A stretch of DNA of 46,707 bases from Arthrobacter endolithicus (GTDB taxonomy: Bacteria; Actinomycetota; Actinomycetes; Actinomycetales; Micrococcaceae). Where the stretch lies: the NCBI RefSeq assembly GCF_026627425.1, contig NZ_JAPNLH010000023.1:1-46707 (forward strand), given 5' to 3'. The first letter of the stretch is position 1. Each line of letters begins with the position of its first letter. Below, piece by piece: positions 16,769 to 25,942 of this stretch. Below the pieces are notes generated by a model that was given only the letters and a program-made list of their open reading frames with translations, was not told where the DNA came from and did no database searches. Both the position numbers and the translations under genes were made by a program.

Positions 16769-18415
16769 GTGACAGCCGTGCGGGTGATGGGCGCGGAGAC
16801 GGAGTACGGGATCCATGCGCCCTCGGCCCCGGGAAGTAACGCGACGTGGCTGTCCAGCCAGGTCGTGCACGCGTATGCGCTGGTGACGGGCGAGCGGGCC
16901 GCGGGCGGAGCCGAGGCGCGCTGGGACTATACGGACGAGGATCCGCTGGCCGACGCGCGGGGCTGGTCGATGCCGCGGGAATCGGCGCATCCGTCGCAGC
17001 TGACCGATCGTCCCGATGAACTCACGGCCGCCCAGATTGCGCTGGAGGGCGGTGAACCGGATCCCGACCGCGATCCAGCCAACCGCGATCCAGCCTGCGG
17101 CGATACAGCTAGTACCGGGAATGGCCCGCTGATGATGAATATGGTGCTCGGTAACGGGGCCAGGCTCTACGTGGACCACGCCCACCCGGAGTACTCCAGT
17201 CCGGAAGTGACCAACCCGCGGGACGCAGTGGCGTGGGATGCGGCCGGGGACCAGGTGGCGCTGGCTGCGGTGCGCCAGATTGCGCGCACGCCCGGACTGC
17301 CGGAGGTCAGCCTCTACAAGAACAACACGGATAATAAGTCCGTTTCCTACGGCAGCCACGAAAACTACCTGATGCCCCGCCAGGTGCCATTTGGCGACAT
17401 AGTCTCCGGACTGACACCGTTCTTTGTCACCCGTGCGCTGATCTGCGGGGCCGGCCGGGTAGGTCTGGGGCAGGACGGAGCCGGTGCCGGGTTCCAGCTG
17501 AGCCAGCGTGCCGATTTCTTCGAGGCGGAGGTGGGGCTGGAAACCACCATCCGCAGACCGATCATCAACACTCGGGATGAACCGCATGCGACGGCGGAGA
17601 AGTACCGCAGGCTGCATGTCATCATCGGCGACGCAAACCTCAGCCAGATCTCAAATTATTTGAAGTTCGGCACCACATCGCTGGTGCTGGACATGATCGA
17701 GCACGGCACGGTCCCGCAATTGCACATCCAGAACCCCGTGCTCTCCCTTCGCCGGGTCAGCCACGACACGGCGCTGACGGGCCTGCTCACATTGTCTGAC
17801 GGACGCCGGGTAACGGCCCTGGATATCCAGTGGTTGTATTTGGAGGCCGCCAGCGGGCATGCGCTCCGTAGCGGTGCCGGGGCAGCCGACGGCGGTGACG
17901 GACAAACGCACGAGGTCCTGCGGCGCTGGGAGGAAGTGCTCACACAATTGGCGGCAGGTCCGGCGGCGGCGGCACGGTCAGTGGAGTGGGCGGCGAAACT
18001 TTCGCTCCTGCAGCAGTACCGGGAGCGGGACTCGCTTACGTGGCAAGACCCGCGGCTGGCCCTGATCGACCTGCAGTGGTCCGACGTCCGACCGGAAAAA
18101 GGTCTGTACTACCGGCTATTGTCCCGAGGCAGACTCGACCGGCTGGTTTCGGATGAAGACATCGCCCACGCGGTCGGCCATCCGCCGGACGATACCAGGG
18201 CCTATTTTCGTGGCCGGTGCATCCAGCGCTACGGCGCGAATGTCATCGGAGCCAGCTGGGACTCGGTCATCTTTGAGCTTCCGGGCCAACGCCGGCTGCA
18301 GCGCGTCCCCACGCGGGAGCCGCTGCGTGGCACTCGTGCGCTTACCGGTGCCCTGTTCGACCGTCACGCGCACGCTGCAGACTTCCTGTCGGAGCTGCTG
18401 GATACGCCCCGCTAG
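16769..18415 (+). CDS. dop: Pup deamidase/depupylase Dop
   Basis: 548-residue carboxylate-amine ligase-fold enzyme that converts the C-terminal Gln of Pup to Glu and also removes Pup from substrates. Visible are the ATP/Mg motif ETEYG (10-14), the active-site Asp D136 in [23 protein letters not shown] and [12 protein letters not shown]. It is longer than mycobacterial Dop (about 505); part of the excess is an Asp/Asn/Ala insert at 98-115 encoded by 15-bp tandem repeats next to the mobile Dop-loop region. GTG 16769 has gaggag 7 nt upstream. Because Pup here ends in GGQ, Dop activity is required before ligation. Confidence 0.97.
   Translation: MTAVRVMGAETEYGIHAPSAPGSNATWLSSQVVHAYALVTGERAAGGAEARWDYTDEDPLADARGWSMPRESAHPSQLTDRPDELTAAQIALEGGEPDPDRDPANRDPACGDTASTGNGPLMMNMVLGNGARLYVDHAHPEYSSPEVTNPRDAVAWDAAGDQVALAAVRQIARTPGLPEVSLYKNNTDNKSVSYGSHENYLMPRQVPFGDIVSGLTPFFVTRALICGAGRVGLGQDGAGAGFQLSQRADFFEAEVGLETTIRRPIINTRDEPHATAEKYRRLHVIIGDANLSQISNYLKFGTTSLVLDMIEHGTVPQLHIQNPVLSLRRVSHDTALTGLLTLSDGRRVTALDIQWLYLEAASGHALRSGAGAADGGDGQTHEVLRRWEEVLTQLAAGPAAAARSVEWAAKLSLLQQYRERDSLTWQDPRLALIDLQWSDVRPEKGLYYRLLSRGRLDRLVSDEDIAHAVGHPPDDTRAYFRGRCIQRYGANVIGASWDSVIFELPGQRRLQRVPTREPLRGTRALTGALFDRHAHAADFLSELLDTPR
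17067..17111. repeat. 15-bp tandem repeat inside dop, 3 units
   Basis: Units 17067-17081 and 17082-17096 differ at one base (accgcgatccagcc a/t); unit 17097-17111 is diverged. In frame, adding RDPAN/RDPAC-type residues. Confidence 0.85.
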
Positions 18416-18468
18416 GACCTTGTTCATGGCAGGATGGAATCAGGACAAACGCTCGAAAGGGGATCACG

Positions 18469-18672
18469 ATGGCTGGTCAGGAACAGAAGAACACTGCGGG
18501 GCGTACCGAAGAGGTTGAGGTCCCCGAGGCCCCGGCCCCGCCAAGCCCCGCTGCGGCGCAGTCCACCGCAGCTACGGAGGGATTGGATGACCTGCTGGAT
18601 GAAATCGACGGCGTGCTGGAATCCAATGCCGAAGAGTTTGTCCGCGGTTTTGTCCAAAAGGGCGGACAGTAG
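18469..18672 (+). CDS. pup: Prokaryotic ubiquitin-like protein Pup
   Basis: 67-residue intrinsically disordered tag. The C-terminal half ([14 protein letters not shown], then [13 protein letters not shown]) is the conserved part that becomes helical on Arc and binds PafA/Dop. The C-terminal GGQ needs deamidation by Dop. The N-terminal half is Gln/Glu/Pro/Ala-rich, as usual. ATG 18469 follows aaagggg by 6-7 nt. It sits 53 bp after dop and 7 bp before prcB. Confidence 0.98.
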   Translation: MAGQEQKNTAGRTEEVEVPEAPAPPSPAAAQSTAATEGLDDLLDEIDGVLESNAEEFVRGFVQKGGQ

Positions 18673-18679
18673 GGACGAA

Positions 18680-19516
18680 GTGGCCGATACTTCTCGAGAA
18701 ACCACTGCCGGGCGGGTATCCGCAGCGGCAACGTCATCCTTCAGCGAACATCTGGCCCAGTCCCGTCCCGACCTGCTGCCTTACGGTATGTCGCTGTCGG
18801 CGAAGAACCTGCCGGCAGGAAATCTGCCGGCCGTGCCGCATGCCACGACGATAGTCGCGCTCTCATTTGCCGGGGGAGTACTGATGGCAGGGGATCGCCG
18901 GGCCACCGTGGGATCGATGATTGCCAGCCGCCACATCGAGAAGGTGTTTCCAGCGGATCAGTACTCGGTGCTGGGGATCGCCGGGACGGCCGGAATTGCC
19001 ATCGACATCACGCGGTTATTCCAGGTCGAATTGGAACACTACGAGAAGATTGAGGGGACGCTGCTCAGCCTGGAGGGGAAGGCCAACCGCCTCGGCGCAA
19101 TGATCCGGGCAAATCTGCCGATGGCGATGCAGGGACTGGCCGTGATCCCGCTCTTTGCCGGCTTTGATGCCGGACGCTCCGTTGGCCGGTTATTCTCCTA
19201 TGACGTCACCGGAGGGCGCTATGAGGAATTGGAGCACCACAGCGTCGGGTCCGGATCCGTCTTTGCCCGCGGCGCGTTGAAAAAGCTGTGGCGGCCGAAT
19301 ATGACCGAGGATGACGCGGTGCGCATAGCGGTGGAATCCCTCTATGACGCCTCCGATGATGATTCCGCGACCGGGGGACCGGACCTCGTGCGCCGGCTCT
19401 GGCCCATTGTGTACACGGTGACCAGGACCGGGTCCCGCAAGGTCAGCGAACGAGAGCTCGGTGCTGTGGTCGAGACCGTCGTCGCCTCTCGCGCGCTACT
19501 TGCCCGGGAGGCCTGA
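18680..19516 (+). CDS. prcB: 20S proteasome beta subunit PrcB
   Basis: 278-residue proteolytic subunit of the 20S core. A propeptide of 55 residues precedes the catalytic N-terminal threonine T56 in HA|TTIVAL; maturation removes the propeptide. GDRRATVG holds the conserved residues near the active-site lysine region. GTG 18680 lies 7 bp after the pup stop with aggga just upstream; the frame is open further back only across pup. prcA follows after 1 bp. Confidence 0.97.
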   Translation: MADTSRETTAGRVSAAATSSFSEHLAQSRPDLLPYGMSLSAKNLPAGNLPAVPHATTIVALSFAGGVLMAGDRRATVGSMIASRHIEKVFPADQYSVLGIAGTAGIAIDITRLFQVELEHYEKIEGTLLSLEGKANRLGAMIRANLPMAMQGLAVIPLFAGFDAGRSVGRLFSYDVTGGRYEELEHHSVGSGSVFARGALKKLWRPNMTEDDAVRIAVESLYDASDDDSATGGPDLVRRLWPIVYTVTRTGSRKVSERELGAVVETVVASRALLAREA

Positions 19517-19517
19517 G

Positions 19518-20258
19518 ATGACGCAGCAATTTTACGTTTCCCCCGAACAGATGATGAAAGATCGTGCGGATTTTGCGCGCAAGGGGATAGCGCGCGGGCG
19601 CTCCGTCGTTGTCATCAGCTGCTCGCAGGGGATTGCGCTGGTGGCGGAGAACCCATCGCCCTCGCTGCATAAAATCGGCGAAATCTACGACAAGATCGCC
19701 TTTGCTGCGGTGGGTAAGTACAACGAATTCGAAAGTCTGCGGCAGGCCGGAGTCCGCTACGCCGACGTGCGCGGCTACTCCTATGACCGCGAGGATGTCA
19801 CCGCAAGGGGGCTGGCCAGCGTGTATGCGCAGAGTCTTGGGGCTGTGTTCACCGCAGAACAGAAACCGTTCGAGGTGGAACTGGCCGTGGCGGAGGTGGG
19901 CCGCAACCAGGCAGAAGACCACTTGTACCGGCTGACGTTCGACGGGTCCATCGCCGATGCCTACGGATTCGTGGTGATGGGGGGCCAGGCGGAGACGGTA
20001 GCCGAGGCAGTGGGCGGCAGTTGGGACGCGTCAGCGGGCTTTGGCGACACCATTCGGCGGGCCGTTGCGGCACTAAGGCTGGGCACTCTGGCACCGGCGG
20101 GAGAACAGGTAGGCGCCCCGGCGCTAAACCCTGCAGGCAGCCTGGAAGTGGCGGTGCTGGACCGGGATTCGGAGACCAACCGCGGCGTAAACCGGGCCTT
20201 CCGTCGGCTTAGCGAGCGCGATGTTCTTGGCCTATTGGAAGAAAGGGCGGCCAGATAA
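19518..20258 (+). CDS. prcA: 20S proteasome alpha subunit PrcA
   Basis: 246-residue noncatalytic ring subunit whose N-termini gate the pore and whose inter-subunit pockets take the Arc C-terminus. The N-terminal [19 protein letters not shown] and [11 protein letters not shown] are typical of actinobacterial alpha subunits. ATG 19518 lies 1 bp after the prcB stop with gggagg in the end of prcB as ribosome site, giving tight coupling and probably equal expression. Confidence 0.97.
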   Translation: MTQQFYVSPEQMMKDRADFARKGIARGRSVVVISCSQGIALVAENPSPSLHKIGEIYDKIAFAAVGKYNEFESLRQAGVRYADVRGYSYDREDVTARGLASVYAQSLGAVFTAEQKPFEVELAVAEVGRNQAEDHLYRLTFDGSIADAYGFVVMGGQAETVAEAVGGSWDASAGFGDTIRRAVAALRLGTLAPAGEQVGAPALNPAGSLEVAVLDRDSETNRGVNRAFRRLSERDVLGLLEERAAR

Positions 20259-20260
20259 CC

Positions 20261-21637
20261 ATGGATAAGCGGATTTTCGGTATTGAAACAGAATTCGGTA
20301 TCTCCTACTCCAGCCCTGGGGCGCGCCCGCTGTCTCCGGAAGAGGTCGCCCGCTACCTGTTCCGCAAGGTGGTCAGCTGGGGGAGGTCCTCCAATGTATT
20401 CCTGACCAACGGATCCCGGCTGTATCTGGACGTCGGATCACACCCGGAATATGCCACCGCCGAATGTGACGACATGGGAGCGCTGATAGCCCACGATCAG
20501 GCCGGCACGCTGATTCTTGATGACCTTGTGCAGGAAGCGCAGAACCGACTGCAGCAGGAGGGCTTCGATGGAAAGATCTTCCTGTTCAAGAACAACACCG
20601 ATTCTGCCGGAAACTCCTACGGCAGCCATGAGAACTACCTGATTCCGCGCCGCGGCGAATTTGCCCGGCTTGCGGAGATCCTCATTCCGTTCCTGGTCAC
20701 CCGGCAGCTGATTGCAGGGGCCGGCAAGGTCCTGAGCACCGGCCGCGGCGCTACTTTTGCATTCTCCCAACGGGCGGATCACATTTGGGAAGGCGTATCC
20801 TCGGCCACCACCCGGTCGCGTCCCATCATCAACACCCGCGACGAGCCGCACGCGGATGCCGAATTCTACCGTCGGCTGCACGTCATCGTGGGCGACTCCA
20901 ACATGTCCGAGACGACGACTTTACTCAAGATCGGCACCGTGGACCTTATTCTGCGGATGGTGGAGAAGGGCGTCATTATGCGCGATATGCGGATGGAAAA
21001 CCCCATCCGCAGCATCCGGGAGATCTCCCACGACCTTACCGGCCGGCAACCGGTCAAAATGGCAAATGGCCGCGAGCTGTCCGCACTGGAGATTCAGCGC
21101 GAATTTCTGACCGTTGTCACGGCATTCGTGGGCAGGGAAGGTGCCCACAATGATTACGTCCCACAGATTCTGGACCTCTGGGGCAGGGCCTTGGATGCGA
21201 TCGAGTCTCAGGACTACAGCGGTATTGATACCGAAATTGACTGGGCGATCAAGAAGAAGCTGGTGGACGGCTACCGGATCCGGAACGGGCTTGACCTAAA
21301 TTCACCCCGGATCGCCCAGCTGGACCTGACCTATCATGACATTTCCCCCCATCGCGGCCTGTTCAATATTCTCCGCGCCCGCGGATCGGCGGCCCGCCTC
21401 GTCAGCGACGCCGAGATCAAATCCGCAGTCGACGTTCCGCCGCAAAGTACCCGCGCCAAGCTGCGCGGGGACTTCGTCCGCAAGGCCCAGGAGGCGGGGC
21501 GGGATTACACCGTGGACTGGGTGCACCTGAAACTTAACGACCGCTCACACCAGACCGTGCTGTGCAAAGATCCCTTTGCCAGCACGGACGAGCGCGTCGA
21601 TGCCTTGATCGCGTCCATCGACCGGGACGCGCAGTGA
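20261..21637 (+). CDS. pafA: Pup-protein ligase PafA
   Basis: 458-residue ligase that forms an isopeptide bond between the C-terminal glutamate of Pup and substrate lysines using ATP. It is homologous to Dop in the same operon: ETEFG (9-13), catalytic D57 in [24 protein letters not shown] and [12 protein letters not shown]. It lacks the Dop-loop insertion, as expected for the ligase. ATG 20261 is 2 bp after the prcA stop; an aaaggg lies about 14 nt upstream, a weak site, so coupling to prcA is likely. Confidence 0.97.
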   Translation: MDKRIFGIETEFGISYSSPGARPLSPEEVARYLFRKVVSWGRSSNVFLTNGSRLYLDVGSHPEYATAECDDMGALIAHDQAGTLILDDLVQEAQNRLQQEGFDGKIFLFKNNTDSAGNSYGSHENYLIPRRGEFARLAEILIPFLVTRQLIAGAGKVLSTGRGATFAFSQRADHIWEGVSSATTRSRPIINTRDEPHADAEFYRRLHVIVGDSNMSETTTLLKIGTVDLILRMVEKGVIMRDMRMENPIRSIREISHDLTGRQPVKMANGRELSALEIQREFLTVVTAFVGREGAHNDYVPQILDLWGRALDAIESQDYSGIDTEIDWAIKKKLVDGYRIRNGLDLNSPRIAQLDLTYHDISPHRGLFNILRARGSAARLVSDAEIKSAVDVPPQSTRAKLRGDFVRKAQEAGRDYTVDWVHLKLNDRSHQTVLCKDPFASTDERVDALIASIDRDAQ

Positions 21638-21770
21638 CGCGCCCGCAGCGCAGCGAAACATATCGTGAGAGAACACTCAGGCAGGTCCGCTAAGCTGTTC
21701 GGGGTTCGCTGCGCCTAGGCGCTGACGTTCCCAGCACCATTTTCCATCTGTCATCGACGAAAGTGTCTCC

Positions 21771-22736
21771 GTGCGCCGACTTCTTGCATTTTTCCTACCA
21801 GCGCTGCTGCTGCTCAGCGCCTGCGGTGCGGCCGGCTCCACAGCCGGGGCGTCGTCGTCGCCGGCTGTCAGCGTACCGGCCGCCCACGCCGACGTCCTCT
21901 CATCGGTCAAGGTGACAGCGGGAGCGGCCGGCAAAGCGCCCACTGTGGACTTCGCCAAGCCGTTGAAGATCACGGACCAGTCCATCAGGGTGATTTCCGA
22001 GGGCGACGGCGCCAAGGTCACCGATGGCCAGTCCATGGTCCTCCGGTTGGCGGCGTTCAATGCCGAGGACGGCACCGCCTTGGGCGATTCTTACGCCGAC
22101 CCCGCGGGGCAGTCCTATGTGGTTGATTCCAAGTTCCAACAGCAGTACCCGCTTATCTACGCCACCTTTGTGGGTGCCAAAGTCGGCTCAGACATCGCTT
22201 ACGGAGTCCCCGCCACTGCGGCGGTGGCGGGCAGCACGGCGGCGCCGGCCCAACCGGCGGCCCCCGCCCAGCTGGTCATTTACCACATTGAGGCCGCCAA
22301 AGACGTGGCCAAGCCGCTGTCCAAGCCGGAGGGGGATACTGTGACCCCGCCGGCTGGCCTGCCCACTGTCAAGGACGATGACAAGGGCGTTCCGCAGATC
22401 ACGATTCCGACTACTCCGGCCTCTACAACGCTCGTGTCACAGGATCTGATTAAGGGCAAGGGCCAGGAAGTTAAAGCGACCGACACCATCGTGGCCAACT
22501 ACGTTGGTGTGACGTACAAGGACGGCAAAACCTTCGATTCCAGCTACGCGCGCGGCAAGACGGCCACTTTTGCCCTCAACCAGGTCATCCAGGGCTGGAC
22601 GCAGGGCCTGACCGGCAAAACCGTAGGATCACGCGTGCTGCTGGTCATCCCCAAGGCGCTCGGTTACCCGACTCCCACTGCCGGCCAGCCGGATGGCGAT
22701 CTGGTGTTTGTGGTCGACATCCTCGGCATCCAGTAG
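21771..22736 (+). CDS. FKBP-type peptidyl-prolyl isomerase, lipoprotein
   Basis: 321-residue secreted isomerase. Signal peptide with lipobox LLSAC (C19 would be lipidated), so it should be anchored outside the cell membrane. Residues about 40-175 look like a degenerate first FKBP domain. Residues 222-321 are a good FKBP domain (VANYVGVTYKDGKTFDSSY, QVIQGWTQGLTGKTVGSR, LVFVVDILGIQ). A Pro/Ala/Thr linker joins them. GTG start; only gaaag as a weak ribosome site. Located between pafA and a cytosolic FKBP, a common actinobacterial arrangement; it probably folds exported proteins. Confidence 0.93.
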   Translation: MRRLLAFFLPALLLLSACGAAGSTAGASSSPAVSVPAAHADVLSSVKVTAGAAGKAPTVDFAKPLKITDQSIRVISEGDGAKVTDGQSMVLRLAAFNAEDGTALGDSYADPAGQSYVVDSKFQQQYPLIYATFVGAKVGSDIAYGVPATAAVAGSTAAPAQPAAPAQLVIYHIEAAKDVAKPLSKPEGDTVTPPAGLPTVKDDDKGVPQITIPTTPASTTLVSQDLIKGKGQEVKATDTIVANYVGVTYKDGKTFDSSYARGKTATFALNQVIQGWTQGLTGKTVGSRVLLVIPKALGYPTPTAGQPDGDLVFVVDILGIQ

Positions 22737-22800
22737 CGGCTATCCCTTTTTTCCGGGGTTGTCCCGGCACTCATCATCAACATCATCAAGAAGGAGCACC

Positions 22801-23199
22801 ATGTCTTTTGGGCAGCGCGAATATGACCGCCAGAAGCCGGAAATCGATTTCCCGGATCACGAGGTCCCTGCGGATCTATTGATTGAGGATCTGATCGAGG
22901 GTTCCGGCCCCGAAGTCCAGGCGGGTAATACCGTCTCCGCACACTACGTGGGAGTGGCATTTTCCAGCGGCGAAGAATTTGATTCTTCCTGGGGCCGCGG
23001 CACGCCCCTGGACTTCAAGGCCGGTGTTGGCCAGGTCATCCAAGGCTGGGATCAGGGGCTGCTGGGCATGAAGGTCGGCGGCCGCCGCCGGCTGGAAATT
23101 CCCTCCGAGCTTGCCTATGGTGAGCGCGGCGCCGGAGGGGCCATCGGCCCCAATGAGGCATTGATTTTCGTGGTGGACCTCGTCGGACTGCGCGCCTGA
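22801..23199 (+). CDS. FKBP-type peptidyl-prolyl isomerase, cytoplasmic
   Basis: 132-residue single-domain isomerase without signal peptide. FKBP signatures: VSAHYVGVAFSSGEEFDSSW, QVIQGWDQGLLGMKVGGRR, ALIFVVDLVGL. ATG 22801 has aaggag 5 nt upstream; upstream in-frame codons overlap the preceding gene's end. It is followed by the strong terminator at 23229-23266, which appears to close the proteasome/FKBP gene cluster. Confidence 0.95.
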   Translation: MSFGQREYDRQKPEIDFPDHEVPADLLIEDLIEGSGPEVQAGNTVSAHYVGVAFSSGEEFDSSWGRGTPLDFKAGVGQVIQGWDQGLLGMKVGGRRRLEIPSELAYGERGAGGAIGPNEALIFVVDLVGLRA

Positions 23200-23228
23200 G
23201 GCCAAGTCGTAGCGTCAAAGCGGCGTAC

Positions 23229-23266
23229 AAAGCGGTGCTCCGGTCAGCCGGGGCGCCGCTTTTGTG
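23229..23266 (+). terminator. Intrinsic terminator closing the pup-proteasome/FKBP cluster
   Basis: 15-bp stem (23229-23243 with 23248-23262; two wobble pairs), 4-nt loop, then t-rich tttg. Confidence 0.85.
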
Positions 23267-23277
23267 CACTGGTCTAG

Positions 23278-23283
23278 TACTCT
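23278..23283 (+). promoter_or_regulatory. -10 box, leaderless pafBC
   Basis: TACTCT, 7 nt, GTG 23291, right after the terminator, so pafBC has its own promoter. Confidence 0.45.
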
Positions 23284-23290
23284 GACGGGT

Positions 23291-25414
23291 GTGCCTGTAT
23301 CTTCCACTGAACGCCTGATGAATCTCGTAATCGCCCTGCTCGGTACCAAATACGGGCGCAGCCGCGATTTTCTGCGCAACCGGATCAACGGCTACGACCC
23401 GCAGGCCACCGATGATGCCTTCGGCCGGATGTTTGAACGCGATAAGACGCACCTGAAGAACCTCGGAATTCCGATCACCAGTCTGCGCGATCCGCATGGT
23501 GAGGGAGATGACGCCTGGAAGTATCTGATCCGGCCGCAGGATTACCGGTTGCCGCAGATCCGGCTGGATCCTGAAGGCCTGGCCGTCCTTTCGCTGGCTG
23601 CCCGTGTCTGGGAGCAAGCATCGCTGGGCTCGGCGGCGGCTCGTGCGGTCCGCAAACTCGAGACGGTTGCCCCAGCTCTGCCGGCGGCCTCGGCTCCGGT
23701 CATTGCACCACGGATGCGCACCACGGAGGCTGCCTTCGATCCGCTGTGGGAAGCCCTGCTCAATCATCAACGGGTGAGCTTTTCCTACCGGCGCTCCCAA
23801 GATGTCCGGACTGTTCAGCGGCAGGTGGAGCCCTGGGGACTTGGCAACAAATACGGTCAGTGGTATTTGAGCGGACGGGACATCCGGCAGGGCGAACAAC
23901 GGCTCTACCGTTTGGCCCGAATCACCTCGGACGTCAGCATTGACCGCAAGGCAACGTTTAGCCGGCCGGAGAATTTTGACATGGCAGCGGTCCTGGACTC
24001 GTTGGGCACCGGACCGCTGAGCGAGGCCGTCCTTGCGCTGCCGGCCGGGCGCGGCCAGCTGCTGCGCGAAATGGCCGCCGGGCATCCAGCCAGTCGTCCG
24101 AAGAGTCACTCAACGAGCCAGCCAGCAGATCATCCAGCGAGTCAGCCAACCGAAACCGGGGAGCCCGCGCAGCGGCAAGGCTGGGACCGGGTCACGGTGC
24201 CCTACCGTGACCCGGAGCTGTTGGCCGACGACCTTGCCGCCATGGGTGCCGCCGTCGTCGTTCTTGCTCCACCGGTTCTGCGGGCCGCGGTGCTGCGTCG
24301 GCTCCAAGGTGCCGCAGCAGTCGCGGCCGGCTTCGCTCCGGCGGCCGATTTTACCCGGCCGTTGGTCCCGCGCCGGCCAAAGCCAAACAGCGAAGACCGG
24401 CTTCGCAGGCTATTGGATCTGGTGCCCTTTTTGGTGCAGAACTCCGGCATCGAAGCGGACGCCGTCGCTGAGGAATTCGGTATAAGCCTTTCTGAGCTGG
24501 AGGCGGATCTGGCGCTGCTCTCGGTCTGCGGCCTGCCCGGATACCAGCACGGGGAGTTGATTGACGTGCGCTGGGATGAGGGGACGGTCTTCATCCGGGA
24601 CGCCGACGAACTGGCTAGACCACTGCGGCTAACGCAGGAGGAAGCCTGCGCTCTGTTGGTTGGGCTGGAGTCATTGCAATCGCTTCCCGACGACGGCGCG
24701 CTTCCGGACGACGGCGGCGATCAGACACTGCGGTCGGTGCTGGAGAGCGTGCGGAGCGTTGCCGGCTCGGACGCGTGGCTTGCCGACGTGGTGCAGGCAC
24801 GGATTACCCCACAAGCCTCCCTGCAGATGCTGTCCGTCCTGCAGCGGGCGGTGACGGGCAGTGCGCGGGTGCGGATCAGCTACTTTGTTCCCCTCCGCGA
24901 CGAAGTGACGGACAGAGTGATCGAGCCGTTACGGCTCTTTTCGCTCGATTCGCACTGGTATGTGGAGGCGTGGTGCACCTTGGCCTGCGGGATGCGCAAT
25001 TTCCGTCTGGACAACATCCGGACCGCTTATCCCACCGGGGAAGCTGCCGTTGTGCATCAGCTGCCGGTGGACGCGCCGTTGCCGGAGAGCGCCTTTACGC
25101 CGGGGGCAGCGGACCTGGACGTAGTGATCGCCTTGGACGGCTCCTCGCAATGGGTCACAGAGGCTTACGGTGCCAGGGAGCAGGCCATCCTGCCCGACGG
25201 CCGGATCGCAGTCCGCCTCAATATGGGGCGCGCCGCGGCGGTTCCTGCGCTGATGGCACGCCTTGCCGGGGGAGGCCAGGTGTTGGAGCCGGCAGATCTG
25301 CGGGAGGAAACCGCGGCTTTTCTCGCGGAAGCTCTACTGGGGTATGCCCGGGCCGTGGAGGTGGACGGGGCCGGGGCCGGGGCCGGGGACACCTGCGCGG
25401 ACACGGACCGATAG
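23291..25414 (+). CDS. pafBC: WYL-domain transcription activator PafBC (fused PafB-PafC)
   Basis: 707-residue natural fusion of PafB and PafC, which are two separate genes in mycobacteria; the fused form is known in Arthrobacter. First half: winged helix (about 1-60, ALLGTKYGRSRDFLRNRI), WYL domain (about 149-217, SFSYRR...YLSGRD...YRLARI). A Ser/Pro/His linker with repeats lies around 260-295. Second half: winged helix (about 365-433) and WYL (about 511-581, SYFVPLR...WYVEAWC...FRLDNI). PafBC activates the LexA-independent DNA-damage response, including proteasome genes in mycobacteria; WYL domains sense single-stranded nucleic acid. The C-terminus ends in GGGGCC-type 6-bp repeats (GAGAGAG). 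Confidence 0.95.
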   Translation: MPVSSTERLMNLVIALLGTKYGRSRDFLRNRINGYDPQATDDAFGRMFERDKTHLKNLGIPITSLRDPHGEGDDAWKYLIRPQDYRLPQIRLDPEGLAVLSLAARVWEQASLGSAAARAVRKLETVAPALPAASAPVIAPRMRTTEAAFDPLWEALLNHQRVSFSYRRSQDVRTVQRQVEPWGLGNKYGQWYLSGRDIRQGEQRLYRLARITSDVSIDRKATFSRPENFDMAAVLDSLGTGPLSEAVLALPAGRGQLLREMAAGHPASRPKSHSTSQPADHPASQPTETGEPAQRQGWDRVTVPYRDPELLADDLAAMGAAVVVLAPPVLRAAVLRRLQGAAAVAAGFAPAADFTRPLVPRRPKPNSEDRLRRLLDLVPFLVQNSGIEADAVAEEFGISLSELEADLALLSVCGLPGYQHGELIDVRWDEGTVFIRDADELARPLRLTQEEACALLVGLESLQSLPDDGALPDDGGDQTLRSVLESVRSVAGSDAWLADVVQARITPQASLQMLSVLQRAVTGSARVRISYFVPLRDEVTDRVIEPLRLFSLDSHWYVEAWCTLACGMRNFRLDNIRTAYPTGEAAVVHQLPVDAPLPESAFTPGAADLDVVIALDGSSQWVTEAYGAREQAILPDGRIAVRLNMGRAAAVPALMARLAGGGQVLEPADLREETAAFLAEALLGYARAVEVDGAGAGAGDTCADTDR

Positions 25415-25417
25415 ACT
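25412..25417 (+). promoter_or_regulatory. -10 box, leaderless gene at 25424
   Basis: TAGACT overlapping the pafBC stop codon, 6 nt, then ATG 25424. Confidence 0.45.
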
Positions 25418-25423
25418 GCCGGT

Positions 25424-25882
25424 ATGCCTTGGTGGTCATGGATTGTTATCTGGATTGCGCTGATCGCGCTGTCGTTGCTGTACGTGCTGCTGCTCGGCAT
25501 TAGGACGTGGCGAGGATTTTCGGCAACCGTCGATGCTTTCCATCATGCAGGTGCGGAGTTGTCCCGATACCGCGCCGGTGCGGAACAAAGGCTCAGCGCC
25601 GAGCGCAGCGTGATAGAAGAGCGCGGTGCCGTTGAAAGAGGCGGTGCTATAGAAGAGTACGGTGACGTTGAAGGCGACGGTCGCACGCAGCTTGCGGCCC
25701 GGGGCCGGGCAGTAGGCGGGCTACCGGGCTGGGCGGTTTTTGCTTCGCCGGAGCAAATGAAGGACGAATACACCGCGGCGAAGGCCGAACGGGTCAGCAG
25801 ACGCCGTCGGGTACGCGTGGCCCGCAGGAGCGAACGGGGTCAACTTCAATCCTGGCGCGACATCGAATCGCTGCGGGACTGA
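25424..25882 (+). CDS. Uncharacterised membrane-anchored protein
   Basis: 152 residues. One N-terminal membrane segment (about 4-26, WWSWIVIWIALIALSLLYVLL) is followed by a cytoplasmic charged region predicted helical. Residues 64-87 are four hexapeptide repeats (IEERGA, VERGGA, IEEYGD, VEGDGR) encoded by four 18-bp units. After a short segment (GWAVFASPEQMKDEYTAAKAER) it ends in an Arg-rich tail. The topology resembles TatA/TatB (one helix, then charged helix) and tatA is the next gene, but the sequence is not a recognisable TatB. I think a protein at this place is conserved in related genomes, but no function is known to me. Probably leaderless. Confidence 0.75.
   Translation: MPWWSWIVIWIALIALSLLYVLLLGIRTWRGFSATVDAFHHAGAELSRYRAGAEQRLSAERSVIEERGAVERGGAIEEYGDVEGDGRTQLAARGRAVGGLPGWAVFASPEQMKDEYTAAKAERVSRRRRVRVARRSERGQLQSWRDIESLRD
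25613..25684. repeat. 18-bp tandem repeat inside the gene at 25424, 4 units
   Basis: Units at 25613, 25631, 25649 and 25667; units 1 and 3, and 2 and 4, are most alike (an alternating 36-bp pattern). Confidence 0.85.
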
Positions 25883-25913
25883 CTTCAGTGCAGCACAGAC
25901 CTCTCATTAGACG

Positions 25914-25919
25914 TAGGAT
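25914..25919 (+). promoter_or_regulatory. -10 box upstream of tatA
   Basis: TAGGAT 23 nt before the GTG of tatA; a transcript from about 25926 keeps the ggaaggga ribosome site. Confidence 0.35.
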
Positions 25920-25942
25920 GTATCAAAAGGAAGGGACGTATC

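Noticed and set aside
15623-17617. Long minus-strand open frame (664 codons) antisense to arc and dop
   Set aside because: It lies fully across two clearly recognised genes, has no family features, and such antisense frames are expected at high third-position GC.
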